Assembly (NCBI RefSeq): GCF_000150275.1
Contig: NW_002060948.1
Location: forward strand, 981,328-1,045,327
Direction: 5' to 3'
DNA from: Trichoplax adhaerens
Lineage: Eukaryota > Placozoa > Uniplacotomia > Trichoplacea > Trichoplacidae
DNA length: 64,000 bases
Shown here: in pieces, positions 22,823 to 34,761 of the stretch
Layout of the letters: every line of letters starts with the position of its first letter
Position numbering within the stretch: the stretch's first letter is position 1
Notes under the pieces: model-generated
What the model was told of the DNA's origin: nothing
What the model saw: only the letters and a program-made list of their open reading frames with translations
Databases searched by the model: none
Translations under genes and position numbers: made by a program

Positions 22823-25139
22823 AAATATATGCAGGGAAATTAATAATTTATTAAAACACTTTTGAATCAATGTATTAAATCAATGATCATAGCTTTTCAG
22901 TAAGAGGTATCACTTGTACCTTTTCACACATAAAGAGTCGGTGTGATGGAGGGTTCGATATCTCAGAGGATTGAGATTTAGTCGCCATTTACAATTATTA
23001 CAACAAAGGTGTTATAAAAGTTATGCTTTATTGTAGGTTAGTAATGTGAAGTACAGTGAGGTAGTTACGGTAGATCAGCGTGCAAGCTGTTGTGAGTAAC
23101 GAGTAGAAGTATTAGACAGTGAGAAACTAACTAGAAGACTAACTGAGAGGCTAATGAACTCTGAGGTAGAAATCGCCGGTGTTTATAGTAGTTTTAAAGA
23201 TAGAGCACATGCAGAGAATAGGATTGTGGAATTAGATACAACATATACCATAACAGGTTAAAAAATAGCAGATGATTGTAGAAAACAGCAAGTACCGTAA
23301 TAACTAAATATAGTAGTCTATATATGAATGTAGAGTAAGCGGACTGTAGATCTGTCTAAATATAAGAGCAATACAACATGTCTATATTTAAGAGTAGAAT
23401 ATAGTTATAGTATATTCTAAATACACTACAGTCGGCATTAATAAGGTGGGATACTTAAGTCAGTTACACTATTTAGCAAAAGAGCAAATAATTTTATGAA
23501 TTTTTAAGTAAAATTATTCGTTAATAATAATATTAATTAAAACAACGTATCATACTAATATCTAGTAGTTGAAATCATTGCTGTTTCTGATGATTTCGTC
23601 TGCATGTAATAGTGATATGATTTACTTTATCTTAATTTATAAACTTCTTGTTTTATACCTTTTGCTATACACTTAAATATGGAATTATGGAATACTAATT
23701 TATCGTTCGCATTCGACAATTCAGTTACTGTGCATATTTTTCTATCACTGCAAAGTAGTGATATTTTTAAATTTCGTGATAGCTCTCTACTCAATAAAGG
23801 CTCTACATAGAAACCTCCGCTATGACAAATGGCAAATACGGTAGCAGTGGTACTGCTTACTGTGGTCGAATTTATAAGTACACATACTTATCAGTAAAAT
23901 GTTTGATATCCTCCACTTCCGAAAAGCAAACCGAGTAGATATTTAATAGGAGTGCCTTAGGTGGTGCTTAGTATTGAGATTCTAAAATATTGAGGTTGAC
24001 CGCATGTCTTCTCTGCAGATAATCAAGGACTACTAAACACATACTTTTAAATTCTAATTATACTACAGTATGTCTTACATTGAGGCTTTGCGTTTAGTAG
24101 TCCCTGAAATAAATGATGTTTAAAACTTTGTAATCATAAAATAAAACGGCAAATGCCTAGACGCGTATAAGTATACTTGTATTAACGGTCCTGTATAACT
24201 GTTACGAATAAAATGATGTCATATCCGGAAAGCACTTGTAGAAATATAGCAGAATTCTTCTACCGCTGTGAATCGATATTGGTAATAGATTAAATCTACT
24301 TTAACTTTGATTTCCTTCCATTCTAGTGCGCTAAATTTACGAGGTGTCCTGATATTGATGCAAGTGCGGGTAACACTTCGTAGACAGTTTACAGTAGTGT
24401 AGACTATTTTACGGAAAAGTACAGTATAATATATATCAATTATGTAACTGCACTCATAAGAAATTATAGACATGCACTCTTCAGTACATAACAACTACAG
24501 TACAGTAACATAAGCTAGAGATAATGTATGAATGTAAAATTGTAAGCTAATCAAATTTAGCGATAGTTGCAGTCTAAGAGCACAGAAATTCATGTGGTTA
24601 CCATAGAATTAACTTTGTAACAAGAATAGTAGTTTTTTTGCTGTAAATATGTATTATGAGGAAATATATACTTCTTGTCAACTCCTATTATTTAATAATA
24701 CCACAAATTATGCTAGGCTTCTTATTATCTATTGTAGGAAATTTCACTAGAGGAATACTTTGCATAGTAATAGTGATTAGTAAGAGCCATCCATAGCCCT
24801 CTGTTGTCTTTTACTGTTGTAGATAACAGGAGAAAAGAGATAGCAAGCTCATTGTATAACAAATGACCACTTTACTGTCAACCATTAAACATGTCTTATG
24901 AGATCATGTCGCGTATTTTCGCAACATTTTAAGATAATCAGAACTGGTAACCAATAATATCAAGTTAACATGAACTAATACTAAATTGTTTTCTACTGAT
25001 TGAATTTTTACTTTAACGCATTTAACGACGGCTGCTAAACAAGTTAAAAATGAAGCAATAGCTTAGCCTACACTATTTTCGTATTTAGAATGTTATCTCG
25101 TATTTTGTATTATGATGATCACTTAATGGCACCAAATAA
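22823..25139. other. Spacer between convergent genes
   Basis: About 2.3 kb between the 3' ends of the NAPE-PLD and transketolase genes. It is AT-rich, with only short unsupported frames. It presumably includes both 3' UTRs. Confidence 0.5.
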
Positions 25140-28100
25140 TTAAGCAATCATTTCCTTAACAGCTCTGACAATTGCAGTTGAGTCAATTCCGAACTTTTGC
25201 ATCAGCACCGAACCAGGGCCGCTACGTGGGATTGCATTGACAGCTAAACGACGAATAGTAATATCTCTTTCACCACTAGCTACACCAGCTACAGCTTCAC
25301 CAAGACCACCTACGATTGAGACAATTGTTAGAAATACTTTTCAAAGGCAATAATATTCATGAACTGCAGGTAAAAGCATCAGTTTACCGCACGTACCTTC
25401 ATAATAATGATCCTCAACAGTTATAATTTTTCCGTTTGTTGCTTTGGCACTTGACAAGATGGTATCGCCATCAATGGGCTTCAAAGTGAAGATATCGACT
25501 ACTCGGATATTAATGCCTTCTCCCTTTAAAGTATTAGCAGCAGAAATTGCTTCATGAAGTGTAACACCTGCGCCAACTACCGTCACTGCGTCGTTATCGC
25601 TCTTTACTACAACCTGTCATTAAACATTAGAGTTTCTTCTATTTAGTACAGTCCGTGCTAAACCGAAAAAGCTAATTCAACGTACCTTTGCCTTTCCTAT
25701 TTCGAAGATTTCGTCATTTCCATAAAGTACGGCAGTCGCTGGGCGGCTTGAACGTGTGAACGTAATACCGTTGTAATTTGCAGCCAACTCAATTGCTCTT
25801 TCACAAGACACAGCATCACTAGGATAAAAAACAACCCCTCCAGGAATCGTACGAAACATCGCTAAATCTTCTAAAGCCATTTGAGAAGGTCCATCCTCTC
25901 CTATAAGCAGTAATTATTACACAAATATTGTAAGTGATCCCATAATTTAAATGTATTATGCAGTAAAATCAAAATATATGATGGATAGTTGACGTAGTTT
26001 ACCGATAGAAATGCCAGCATGTGAGCCACAGAAATTAACTTTAGTTTGAGAAATGGCGCCCATGCGAATCTGGTCGAAAGCTCTGGAAAAAAATGCACCA
26101 AACGTACTAACAAATGCAACATGGCGATCACGAGTGGCACATCCCACCGCAACACCAACCAAATTTTGTTCAGCAATATAACATTCAATATATCTTTCAG
26201 GATGGGCTTTCTTAAAAGTTATAGCAAACGTTGAATTCTTTGTATCACCATCCAAGGCAATTACTCTATCATTTGACTTGCCGAGTTTGGCCAATGCAGT
26301 ACCATAAGCTACACGGGTTGCAACCTATCATGCATAATTATATAAATATGTAAACATTTTTTAAGAATTACCAGCTATTTACCTTACATAGTAATTGTAA
26401 CGAAACATCTGATAGATTAACCTTATCTCCCAGTTTGTAATTGGGAGGTTCAGATAATGTTATTTCATTAATGTTAACTCCTGGAGCGTCATCGATGACA
26501 GGCTGTGGTTGGGGTAATTGACTATCACTTATTAATGAGCTAATGGCGGCAATAGCTTCATCTGCTTTAGCACCAAGTGCTTTACCATGCCAATTTTCCT
26601 CGTCTTCAATATCTAATTCACAAAGACAAATTTTTAACGTCAACGATCATTTTATGTTTAAGAGTAGTTTTAAAACAATACCAACAGGGCGTTGTGAGGT
26701 AGCATTACTAACTAGGTATCCCTTTTCCTTTCAAAGTTTTTGCTATTAAGCAAGTTGGTCGTCCCTTAACGGTATTAGCTTCATGCATGGCACGACAAAG
26801 TTCTTCAATATCATTTCCATCAACAATTACTGCATTCCATCTATCGCCCAAAATGAATACATGTTAATGTATGGAATGCAGTTCTATACTTTCTTATTGA
26901 TTAGTAGTAGAATACATCGCTAATCGTAATCTAATCTAGTCGAATGTTTTTTTTTAACGAAAGAGATATTTAATGATAACGAATCCTGTGCAATAAAAAT
27001 TAAAATGATTTTATTATGAAATAACGGTCTATTGTAGAGCTAGTATATCCCTAAATGTGCGAATATGTAAAGGTCGCACCATAAACAGTAATTGCTCATG
27101 AGTACAATACTTTCAAACTTCAGAAGCGCTATAAAACTATTAAAGAAGCGATATTATGTGGTACATCGTATTATGTAACCTTAATACTATATTTCGTTAC
27201 CCGAATCCATCGAAACGTTTACGATATGCTTCCAAATTATGCTGTAGCGAAGTCGGTTCACTCTGTCCAAGTCGGTTTACATCCACAATACCAACTAAAT
27301 TGTCGAGTTTGTAATGACTAGCAAAAGCAACAGCTTCCCAAATGCTACCTTCAGCCGTTTCACCATCTCCCATAAGACAGTATACACGGTAACTGAATAT
27401 ATTAATTATATAATTATCAAAATAAGGACGACAGTTTTTGTAATCTATTTACAAATCGTTGCTGCTACTTCATAGGATACAAATAATCATTAAATATGAA
27501 TAAATTTTCAATGTTCAAAATATTATTATTAAAACGTTCTCTGCTATTTCCTTATACCTGGCATTATCGAAATATTTCCCACTGTAAGCCATTCCACAGG
27601 CAACACCCAAACCTTGTCCTAGTGATCCAGTGGCCACATCGATAAAATTCAATCTCTATAAAAAAGGGAGGTAAGTGCTGAGTTTTAGTACAATTCTCTG
27701 AACTACGAGATAACCTAAATTTTATCTAAATCTGAATTTGTGGTATTTCGTAAATCAGTAGAACGCTTACAAAGTGACTACGAGATATAGTGATACTAAT
27801 TAAATCAGTCAAGGTATTCGAACTTATGCGTATATCTATTAAAATTCATCTATAAATTTTGCATAATTGTAGCAAAAAACTATTCACGGTTGCTTCTATT
27901 TGAATCTGCATCGCAATAACTAAATATTACTATAATTGCCAAGTATACATCAAGATAACGTATGAGTATCTTAAAATTTAAAATAATCAAATAATCGCTG
28001 TACTGGTGTCGGATGTCCTTCCAAGTCAGAGTCAATCTTTCTTAGATTCATTAACTCAGATTCTGAGAAAAGGCCTGCAAGTTGCCATGCAGCGTACAAG

Positions 28101-30594
28101 ATAGGAGCACAATGACCCTTTATAAAAATTTATTGATAATATAATTAGTAACTGGCGAAGTGATGATGAGAACGGTGATTCATGGAATCGAATCTGCAGC
28201 AACTTCTTAATACTACATTGCATACAATTACAAAATCAATAAGCATTGGAATCTTATATTGTACGACTTTTTCAAATCTGTTATCAGTTTATCCAGCATA
28301 TCTAAGTAGTTTAATATAATTACAAGATGTTATTGACTGCAAGCAATCATGTCGCAACGTAACAATCGTATAAATTAGGTGTCGGCGGGTAGCAGTAATG
28401 CATAGTACTGTATGTTAAGGTATATGCGTACATTTACAAACTAGAAACTCTGCTTTTGTTAATAAAACGAGATTAATCATGAATAACGGAAAAAGTGTTT
28501 AACATAATCCAAGTGAGTTAAATAATTTTGTATAATCAGCACTACTTCTGCTTTTGTTAGATGATAAAAAGAGATTAATCACGAATAACGGAAAAGTATT
28601 CAACACCATCTGGATAAGGTAAATAATGATTCCTACTGAGATAAGGTATACCTGTACTGTAAACGTGTCTGTCTTTCCTCATTCAAAACACACTGTACTG
28701 TATACCACTGAAAAAGTTCTGAACAATTATGTAGAATATATTTTTAGGTTACAATATAATATATGGTTGGTTTGTCGTAACTACGTAACCCGCAATGCAA
28801 ATGATGGTCTGGTTATATACATGTATATCAGTAATTAATCAATTGTCAACATTAATGTATAGCTTTCCAGTAAAGGTCAATCGCACATTGCTCATTGCGG
28901 AGAGGGCACTATTAGTAGCTAGGACTTGACAAAAGAATTATTCAAACATACGTAATTACATATATTAATTATGCATAAAAATATGCAAACACAATCAATT
29001 AAAATAAACTATGTTATAGGGCCAGTTTCTTTTGGGTCTTTAGAGTACAGCGTATAGTTTTACGTATATGTACCGCATACCCAATAGGTAAATACATAGT
29101 GTAGATATCAGATGGTACGAATATTCTTTTAAGTAACGGATCACGCCATCAAAGCGATTGCTTACGAGCTCAGACATTGCAGAGATTTACAATACTTATA
29201 TACAGACCTAGCTACATCATTGTAGAGATAGTTACACAACTTGTAGATGTAATATTCAAGCTATAGCTATCTAAATACGAGCTTTATCCAATAAATGCTA
29301 AACTGCGCTTTTTAAACCGAATTATGCAAGTATTGTTGCTAACATATAGTAAGATCTGTAATAATTATGCATATCGCTTTGCTAACCTTGGACATGATGA
29401 ACCGGTCACTGGATGGATCTCTAGGAAAAGAGACTGTAAAAGAAACATTAGAAAATTAATCCCAAATCCTGAGATCGATATACGAGTTTAATCATTCCTT
29501 TATTGTTTTCGTATAATGTAAAAACAGTATCTCATAAAATATTTGCCAAGGAACAAGACAAGTAATGTATGTTATAAATTTTGGTAGCAGCGCTCATACG
29601 TAGACCGAACTATTCACTCCATTGATCAGTAATTAGCTTGCAGACGAAATGATCGTCCACATAGATTACTATAGCTATAGTTTTCGATCTGCAATATCTA
29701 CAATTTACTAATGAGCGCTGCATAAACTTGTACTCATCTATATATCGTGATCGGTAAATTTTTGAAATTGCTAATGACCATGGTGTGTGCAGTACAGCAC
29801 GTATACTGCGTGTGATGTATTTCGATATCCTTCATCAACAGAAGGAATTAAAAGTGTGTGTATAATATATATATATAGCCGTAGCTGCACAATGAAGGGA
29901 GGTTAATGTAGACCTAAAACGATTGATCATATCCATGCAAAGTGTAAGGATTTTATCATTTGATATACTACCTAGAGAAGTATTATTAAAGTTGTATCTT
30001 CTATGATTAATTACATATAATATAGCCAAGCAGTGATTAGTATAAATTCAGTCGATGAAAAAAAGGCTAAAAGAATGTTTTGGTATTTTTCAAATAGTGT
30101 ATATGTCGTTTACCGTATAGATAATTATAATCGGTCATTTTGCAAAAATGACCTGTGTACTGTCAGTATGTTTTTGTAACTAGTACTGCAGCGTATGCAT
30201 GCTTATGCAGAAAAACCTACTTACCTTTGTATCTCATGGTATTAAAAAAGAGGACAGACATGATTTCAGCAGCAGAGCAGCATGAAGTTGGATGACTGTT
30301 AACAATACATACAAAAAAAAAGTTCAATTTTCTCTCTATTATTAATGAGGTGAAAGAAAGGAGCTGCAACTGTTGGCCTAACAACAAGGAAAACGAAAGG
30401 CCTAAAAAGATGGCTGGCAATGCTTTGCACAAAACCATATCGATGCGTCTATCCCATAGCTACACTCTACGTATAAAGACTCACCCTGAATTGCTAGCAT
30501 TAGTGCATTTTATGCTCAAAATACGCAGCTTATTGGCTGCATCTTTAAGCGCTTGGATACGCTTTTGATCCGGTCGGTGATAGGAATTGGCCAT
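25140..30594 (-). CDS. TKT: Transketolase, 12 exons
   Basis: A thiamine-diphosphate enzyme of the non-oxidative pentose phosphate pathway that transfers two-carbon units between sugar phosphates in the cytosol. Exons: 30594-30485, 30295-30225, 29433-29387, 28117-28004, 27655-27558, 27392-27201, 26840-26713, 26612-26422, 26324-26003, 25900-25686, 25613-25397, 25309-25140. They give 624 aa (human 623) with all phases matching. Visible sites are H38 in GHPTS, H78 in SKGH, GDGE at 155-158 with N186 (the Mg/ThDP motif), and catalytic E369 in [21 protein letters not shown] and DHYYEG mark the pyrimidine and C-terminal domains. The 47-bp third exon ([11 protein letters not shown]) is isolated between introns of 791 and 1269 bp. 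Donors GTTAAT and GTTAGT occur at 26422 and 26713. Confidence 0.95.
28449..28636. repeat. 98-bp imperfect tandem duplication in a transketolase intron
   Basis: TGCTTTTGTT at 28451 recurs at 28549. The following GAGATTAATCAtGAATAACGGAAAA block is nearly identical in both units, and the rest is more diverged. It lies in the long intron between exons 3 and 4. No coding meaning is seen. Confidence 0.7.
30133..30153. repeat. Short hairpin GGTCATTTT-GCA-AAAATGACC
   Basis: A 9-bp perfect stem with a three-base loop inside the second transketolase intron. It is too short to call functional. Confidence 0.35.
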
Positions 30595-30689
30595 TTTGGT
30601 CGACGATGATGACGAGGTAACTTTTCGAAACAGTCAAAAGTTGGAAAGGGGGCGAAAATACGAATGCAGTGATACTTATAGTCTACAAT

Positions 30690-30985
30690 ACGCTCAGCGT
30701 ACTGTACAGTACGGTATACTGTACGGGTACACTGGGTACAGCTACCACATTGCAGGGGGAAATGTACCGTAGTCTAACCGTACCGTACCAGGCTACAGCG
30801 GTGCCACTTGAATGCATAACACATACACTAATTGACCGTCGAATTTTTTCTATACCAGCCTGTCATATTATCACTCATGTTTGCGTATCGATATCATTGA
30901 ATTACCCATGACACTTTTCGATATTGAGCACTGTAGAGTACAGTACATTGTACCCAGTGTTGTGTACTGTACACTGTCAAGGTCG
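30690..30985. repeat. GTACAGTAC-type palindromic tracts
   Basis: Repeated CTGTACAGTA and TACCGTA-like palindromes cluster at about 30697-30735 and 30940-30980 upstream of the transketolase start. They match the larger tracts at 55500 and 61790. Confidence 0.6.
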
Positions 30986-31840
30986 GCCCAGTGAAATAAC
31001 ATTGAAAATTTTTTTTTTTTGACTAAAGAGTACAGCAACAAGTAGCTTTGATCGACCTTAACAAGAATAGAAATAGGTAAAAGCTATCCAGAAAATGTGT
31101 TACAAAACTAGCATGCAGTAAACTAATGCAAGATCCACTTCTAACATGTGTAGACTCATGAGCTGTGAATTGTATTGACGAAAATCTACTTCTCAACGTG
31201 ATAATAATACTGTACTGTGTATGCACTAAAAGTCTGGAACAATAAAAAGGTGCTTGCTTTGTCGATATGAAAGGGTGAAAAATGAGTAACAGCTTTAATG
31301 AAAATGTGTTGCAAAACTACCGTACACTGTACACGACAGTCAAATGGACTCAAACAAGCAAAGATCTGCTTCTAATAGAAGTATATACACACATGAGCCA
31401 TGAATTTAACTTTACAAAAGTCCATTTTTCTCCACCTTGTTCACTAACTTCATCATTTTCCCTACAGCTGGTATACTCTAGTATGCTGATACTTGAATAA
31501 TCTAGATACTCAAACATGGCCTACGTTACTGAGCAACGTACACTGTAAACACAGTACTTAGACGTGGATTGCCGTAATTGAAAGAGAAGACAATAATGTC
31601 ACATCAGCTGTCATTGGGCTGACCCGCAGCAGCGACGACTGCCTATAGGCTTCTTTTGTTTTTGTTTTTTCGATAGTTGACCAATCGTATTCCTTGAACA
31701 CAGCAATGTATAACGTCTGTAACGTGATAACCTCACCTCACATGACAGTATGACAGCTCAGTACCTGAGCTTCGACGTCAAACGACGTCAATGACTAAAA
31801 TGATGGAGCATGCAAAGCAATATTATGACCTTTGCATTTT
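30986..31840. other. Intergenic, no gene seen
   Basis: AT-rich spacer including a poly-T run near 31010. Short frames exist on both strands but show no exon structure or recognisable product. Confidence 0.4.
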
Positions 31841-33960
31841 AATCATCCATAGATCCAATTTTTAACTACTAGTCTAACAAAATAATAACTCCCTTCAGTA
31901 ACTTCTTTTCTGCTATATCTATTCATTGACTAGACACATTTATCACCCTGAAATAAATACAGCAAATAATAATAATTACGATAACAAATTAGCTTTGATT
32001 CAAATTTTTCTCAGCCCCGTAGTAGCATATATTGTATAATCAGAAAAATCCAATGCTATTGAATATCATTGCGTAATGGCATTGAAGGATCGAAAATAAA
32101 ATGAATCATTCATAAACCTATCCTATGCAATCTTGGACTACTAGTCTAGCGAAAGAACCACTGCCTTGACAGATCTTTCTATTGCAATATCCATCGGTTG
32201 GCTGAACTTGTTTGTCATTATGAGAATCATAAATTATCGTGCAAAATTGCATTATACAAAACAGTAGAGAAATCCAATCCCATTCAATATCATAGGGTAA
32301 TGGCATTGAAGGATCGAAAATAAAATGAATCATTCATAAACCTATCCTATGCAATCTTGGACTACTAGTCTAGCGAAAGAACCACTGCCTTGACAGATTT
32401 TTCTATTACAATATCCATCAGTTGGCTGAACTTATTTGTCATCATGAGAATAATAAATTATCGTGCAAAATTGCATTATACAAAACAGTAGAGAAATCCA
32501 ATCCCATTCAATATCATAGGGTAATGGCATTGAAGGATCGAAAATAAAATGAATCATTCATAAACCTATCCTATGCAATCTTGGACTACTAGTCTAGTGA
32601 AAGAGCCACTGCCTTGACAGATTTTTCTATTACAATATCCATCAGTTGGCTGAATTTGTTTGTCATCATGAGAATCATAAATCATCGTGCAAAATTGCAT
32701 TGCATAAAATAGTAGAGAAATCTAATCCCATGCAATATTATTGGATCATGATATCGAAGGATTCGATATAAAATGAACATTCATAAACCGGGACAATCTT
32801 TTATTACTCATCTAGCAAAAAATAATCACTCCCTTCAAGGACTTCTCTACTCCAATATCCATGAGTTGACTGCACTCGGTTATCATTATGAAATAAATCA
32901 TAAAGCAAAATTGCACAGTATAAAACAGTGGAGAAATCCAATACTAGGTGGATATCTTTTTGATTATGACATGGAAGAATTTAAAATAAAATGGTCTTTC
33001 ATAAGCCGGATCAAGTGCATTCGTTAAATACACTTGATTCTCATAAACCTATACAGTCTTTTACTAATAATGCAGCAAAATAGCTTCACTCGCGTCAGGG
33101 ACTTTTCGACTACAATATCCATCAGTTGACTAGATACATTTGTCATCCTGAAATGAATACAGTAATAATACATCAAAAATAGCACAAATCATATAAGACA
33201 TAATTGAGGAATTCAAAACTATTGAATACTAGTATCATTTGATTATAGCATTGAAAGATTAAAATAAAATAGACATTCATAAATCGTACAATCTTTCACC
33301 ACTGTACTAGTTTAGCAAAGTGACCATTTGCTACAGGGACTTCTTTACTCCAAATATCCATCAGCGGACTAGACAGTAAGTAGACATGTTTGTTATCCTC
33401 CAATAGATAAAGTAATTAATACTACTGTAATAGCACAAATTAGACAGTAGAAGACAGCAAAGAGATTCAATACCATTGAGTACGTCATAATATTGATCAC
33501 GCCATTGAAGGATTTCGATATAAAAATGGGACTCCACTACTTCATTACCATGAGTCAACTAGACTCGTTTCATCATCGTGAAATAAATTAGAATATAAAA
33601 TTATAAATGCAAAGCAGTAGAGGGATCAAATGTCATCAAAGAAGATCACTTGAATATGGCATTGAAAGATTTAAAAAATAAAATGGCCATAATATATCCA
33701 TAAACCTATACAATTATTTATTACCAGACGGTAAAATAACGGCTCCCTAAGGCAATCATCTAAGGCAATATTCAGCAGTTGATTACATTTGTTTATCATC
33801 GTGAAATATATTATAGCGCCATTATGCAAGACGGTAGAGGAGTCAAAATATCATTGATTAATTTCATTGCATCACGGCATTGTACAATTTGTAATAAAAT
33901 GTACAATGTCTGTGCCCCACAAAGAGCCGTCATAAAGTTTAATAGAATTGTTGGTTACGC
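31840..33960. repeat. Tandem array of ~224-bp units
   Basis: Landmark strings recur with a constant offset. The CCAAT(C/G) anchor lies at 32051, 32275, 32499 and 32723, exactly 224 bp apart. The central three units (about 32051-32722) are almost identical. A fourth is clearly diverged, and weaker copies extend left to about 31840 and right to about 33960, recognisable by TCATAAAC, ACTAGTCTAG, CAATATCCAT(C/G)AGTTG and AAAATTGCA. This is the usual pattern of unequal crossing-over, with homogenised units in the middle and old ones at the edges. No conserved reading frame spans the units. Confidence 0.9.
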
Positions 33961-34761
33961 AAACGCCTGAACTTATGGATCATTAATCTTACGCATATTT
34001 ACTTGTACATTCTAGAACATCAAACACAAAATCATCATCAGCTTGATAGAATTTTATTTCAGATAGAACTATCTAGAACGGTTTGTATTACCAGTATCTC
34101 ATAAGTTCAGTTCATAATATTTACTTAAGTTATAATGATATCTCGAATGATTTGAGCAAGAGTGATACTAGGAATATTAACGAGGATAAAAGTATCGCAG
34201 CTATTTCAAGATCATCATTAGCAAATTTCATTAGTATAATGCGTAGCTTCGTATGTAATTTTAGCCTCTATTTCTTTCTATCAATATACATCTATCTAAG
34301 ATTGATGATAATTATGATGATTAATTTGACATTACGTAATTTATGAAGGATGTCAATAATGAAAGTGATAACTTGGAATAATTTGCGATAATATGGTAAT
34401 AACGGCATTTAAAATGGCATCCAAATAATCGACATAAAATAAAGCCCAAATGTAGAGGTATTATCTACAAAGTGCTGCCGATATCAACACGTAACAAAGT
34501 TCTATAGTACATCTCTCTATCTCATAGTAATATTACATTTATTCACCACAACCTATGAATATTAAAATTATTATGTAGATATCGAGATAGAATCTTGAAA
34601 TTAAATTTTTTTGATTTTCCAATATCTGCAATATATCAATTTTCATTATTATCATTATCATCAATCAATATGCTTGCTACTTTCATTTCTATTGCTATCT
34701 AGCACTTTTAATTGAGTTATGATAGGCATAGGTATACTATCACATTGATGAAAACGAAAAA
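33961..34761. other. Intergenic spacer downstream of the protease gene
   Basis: AT-rich sequence between the repeat array and the stop of the astacin gene. No supported feature is seen; it probably contains the astacin 3' UTR. Confidence 0.4.

Noticed and set aside
30090-30160. Missing transketolase exon around NDR-like codons
   Set aside because: The phase is wrong and a stop interrupts it; the true exon is at 29387-29433.
32773-33027. 84-codon frame in the tandem array
   Set aside because: It lies within a diverged repeat unit and is not open in the other copies.
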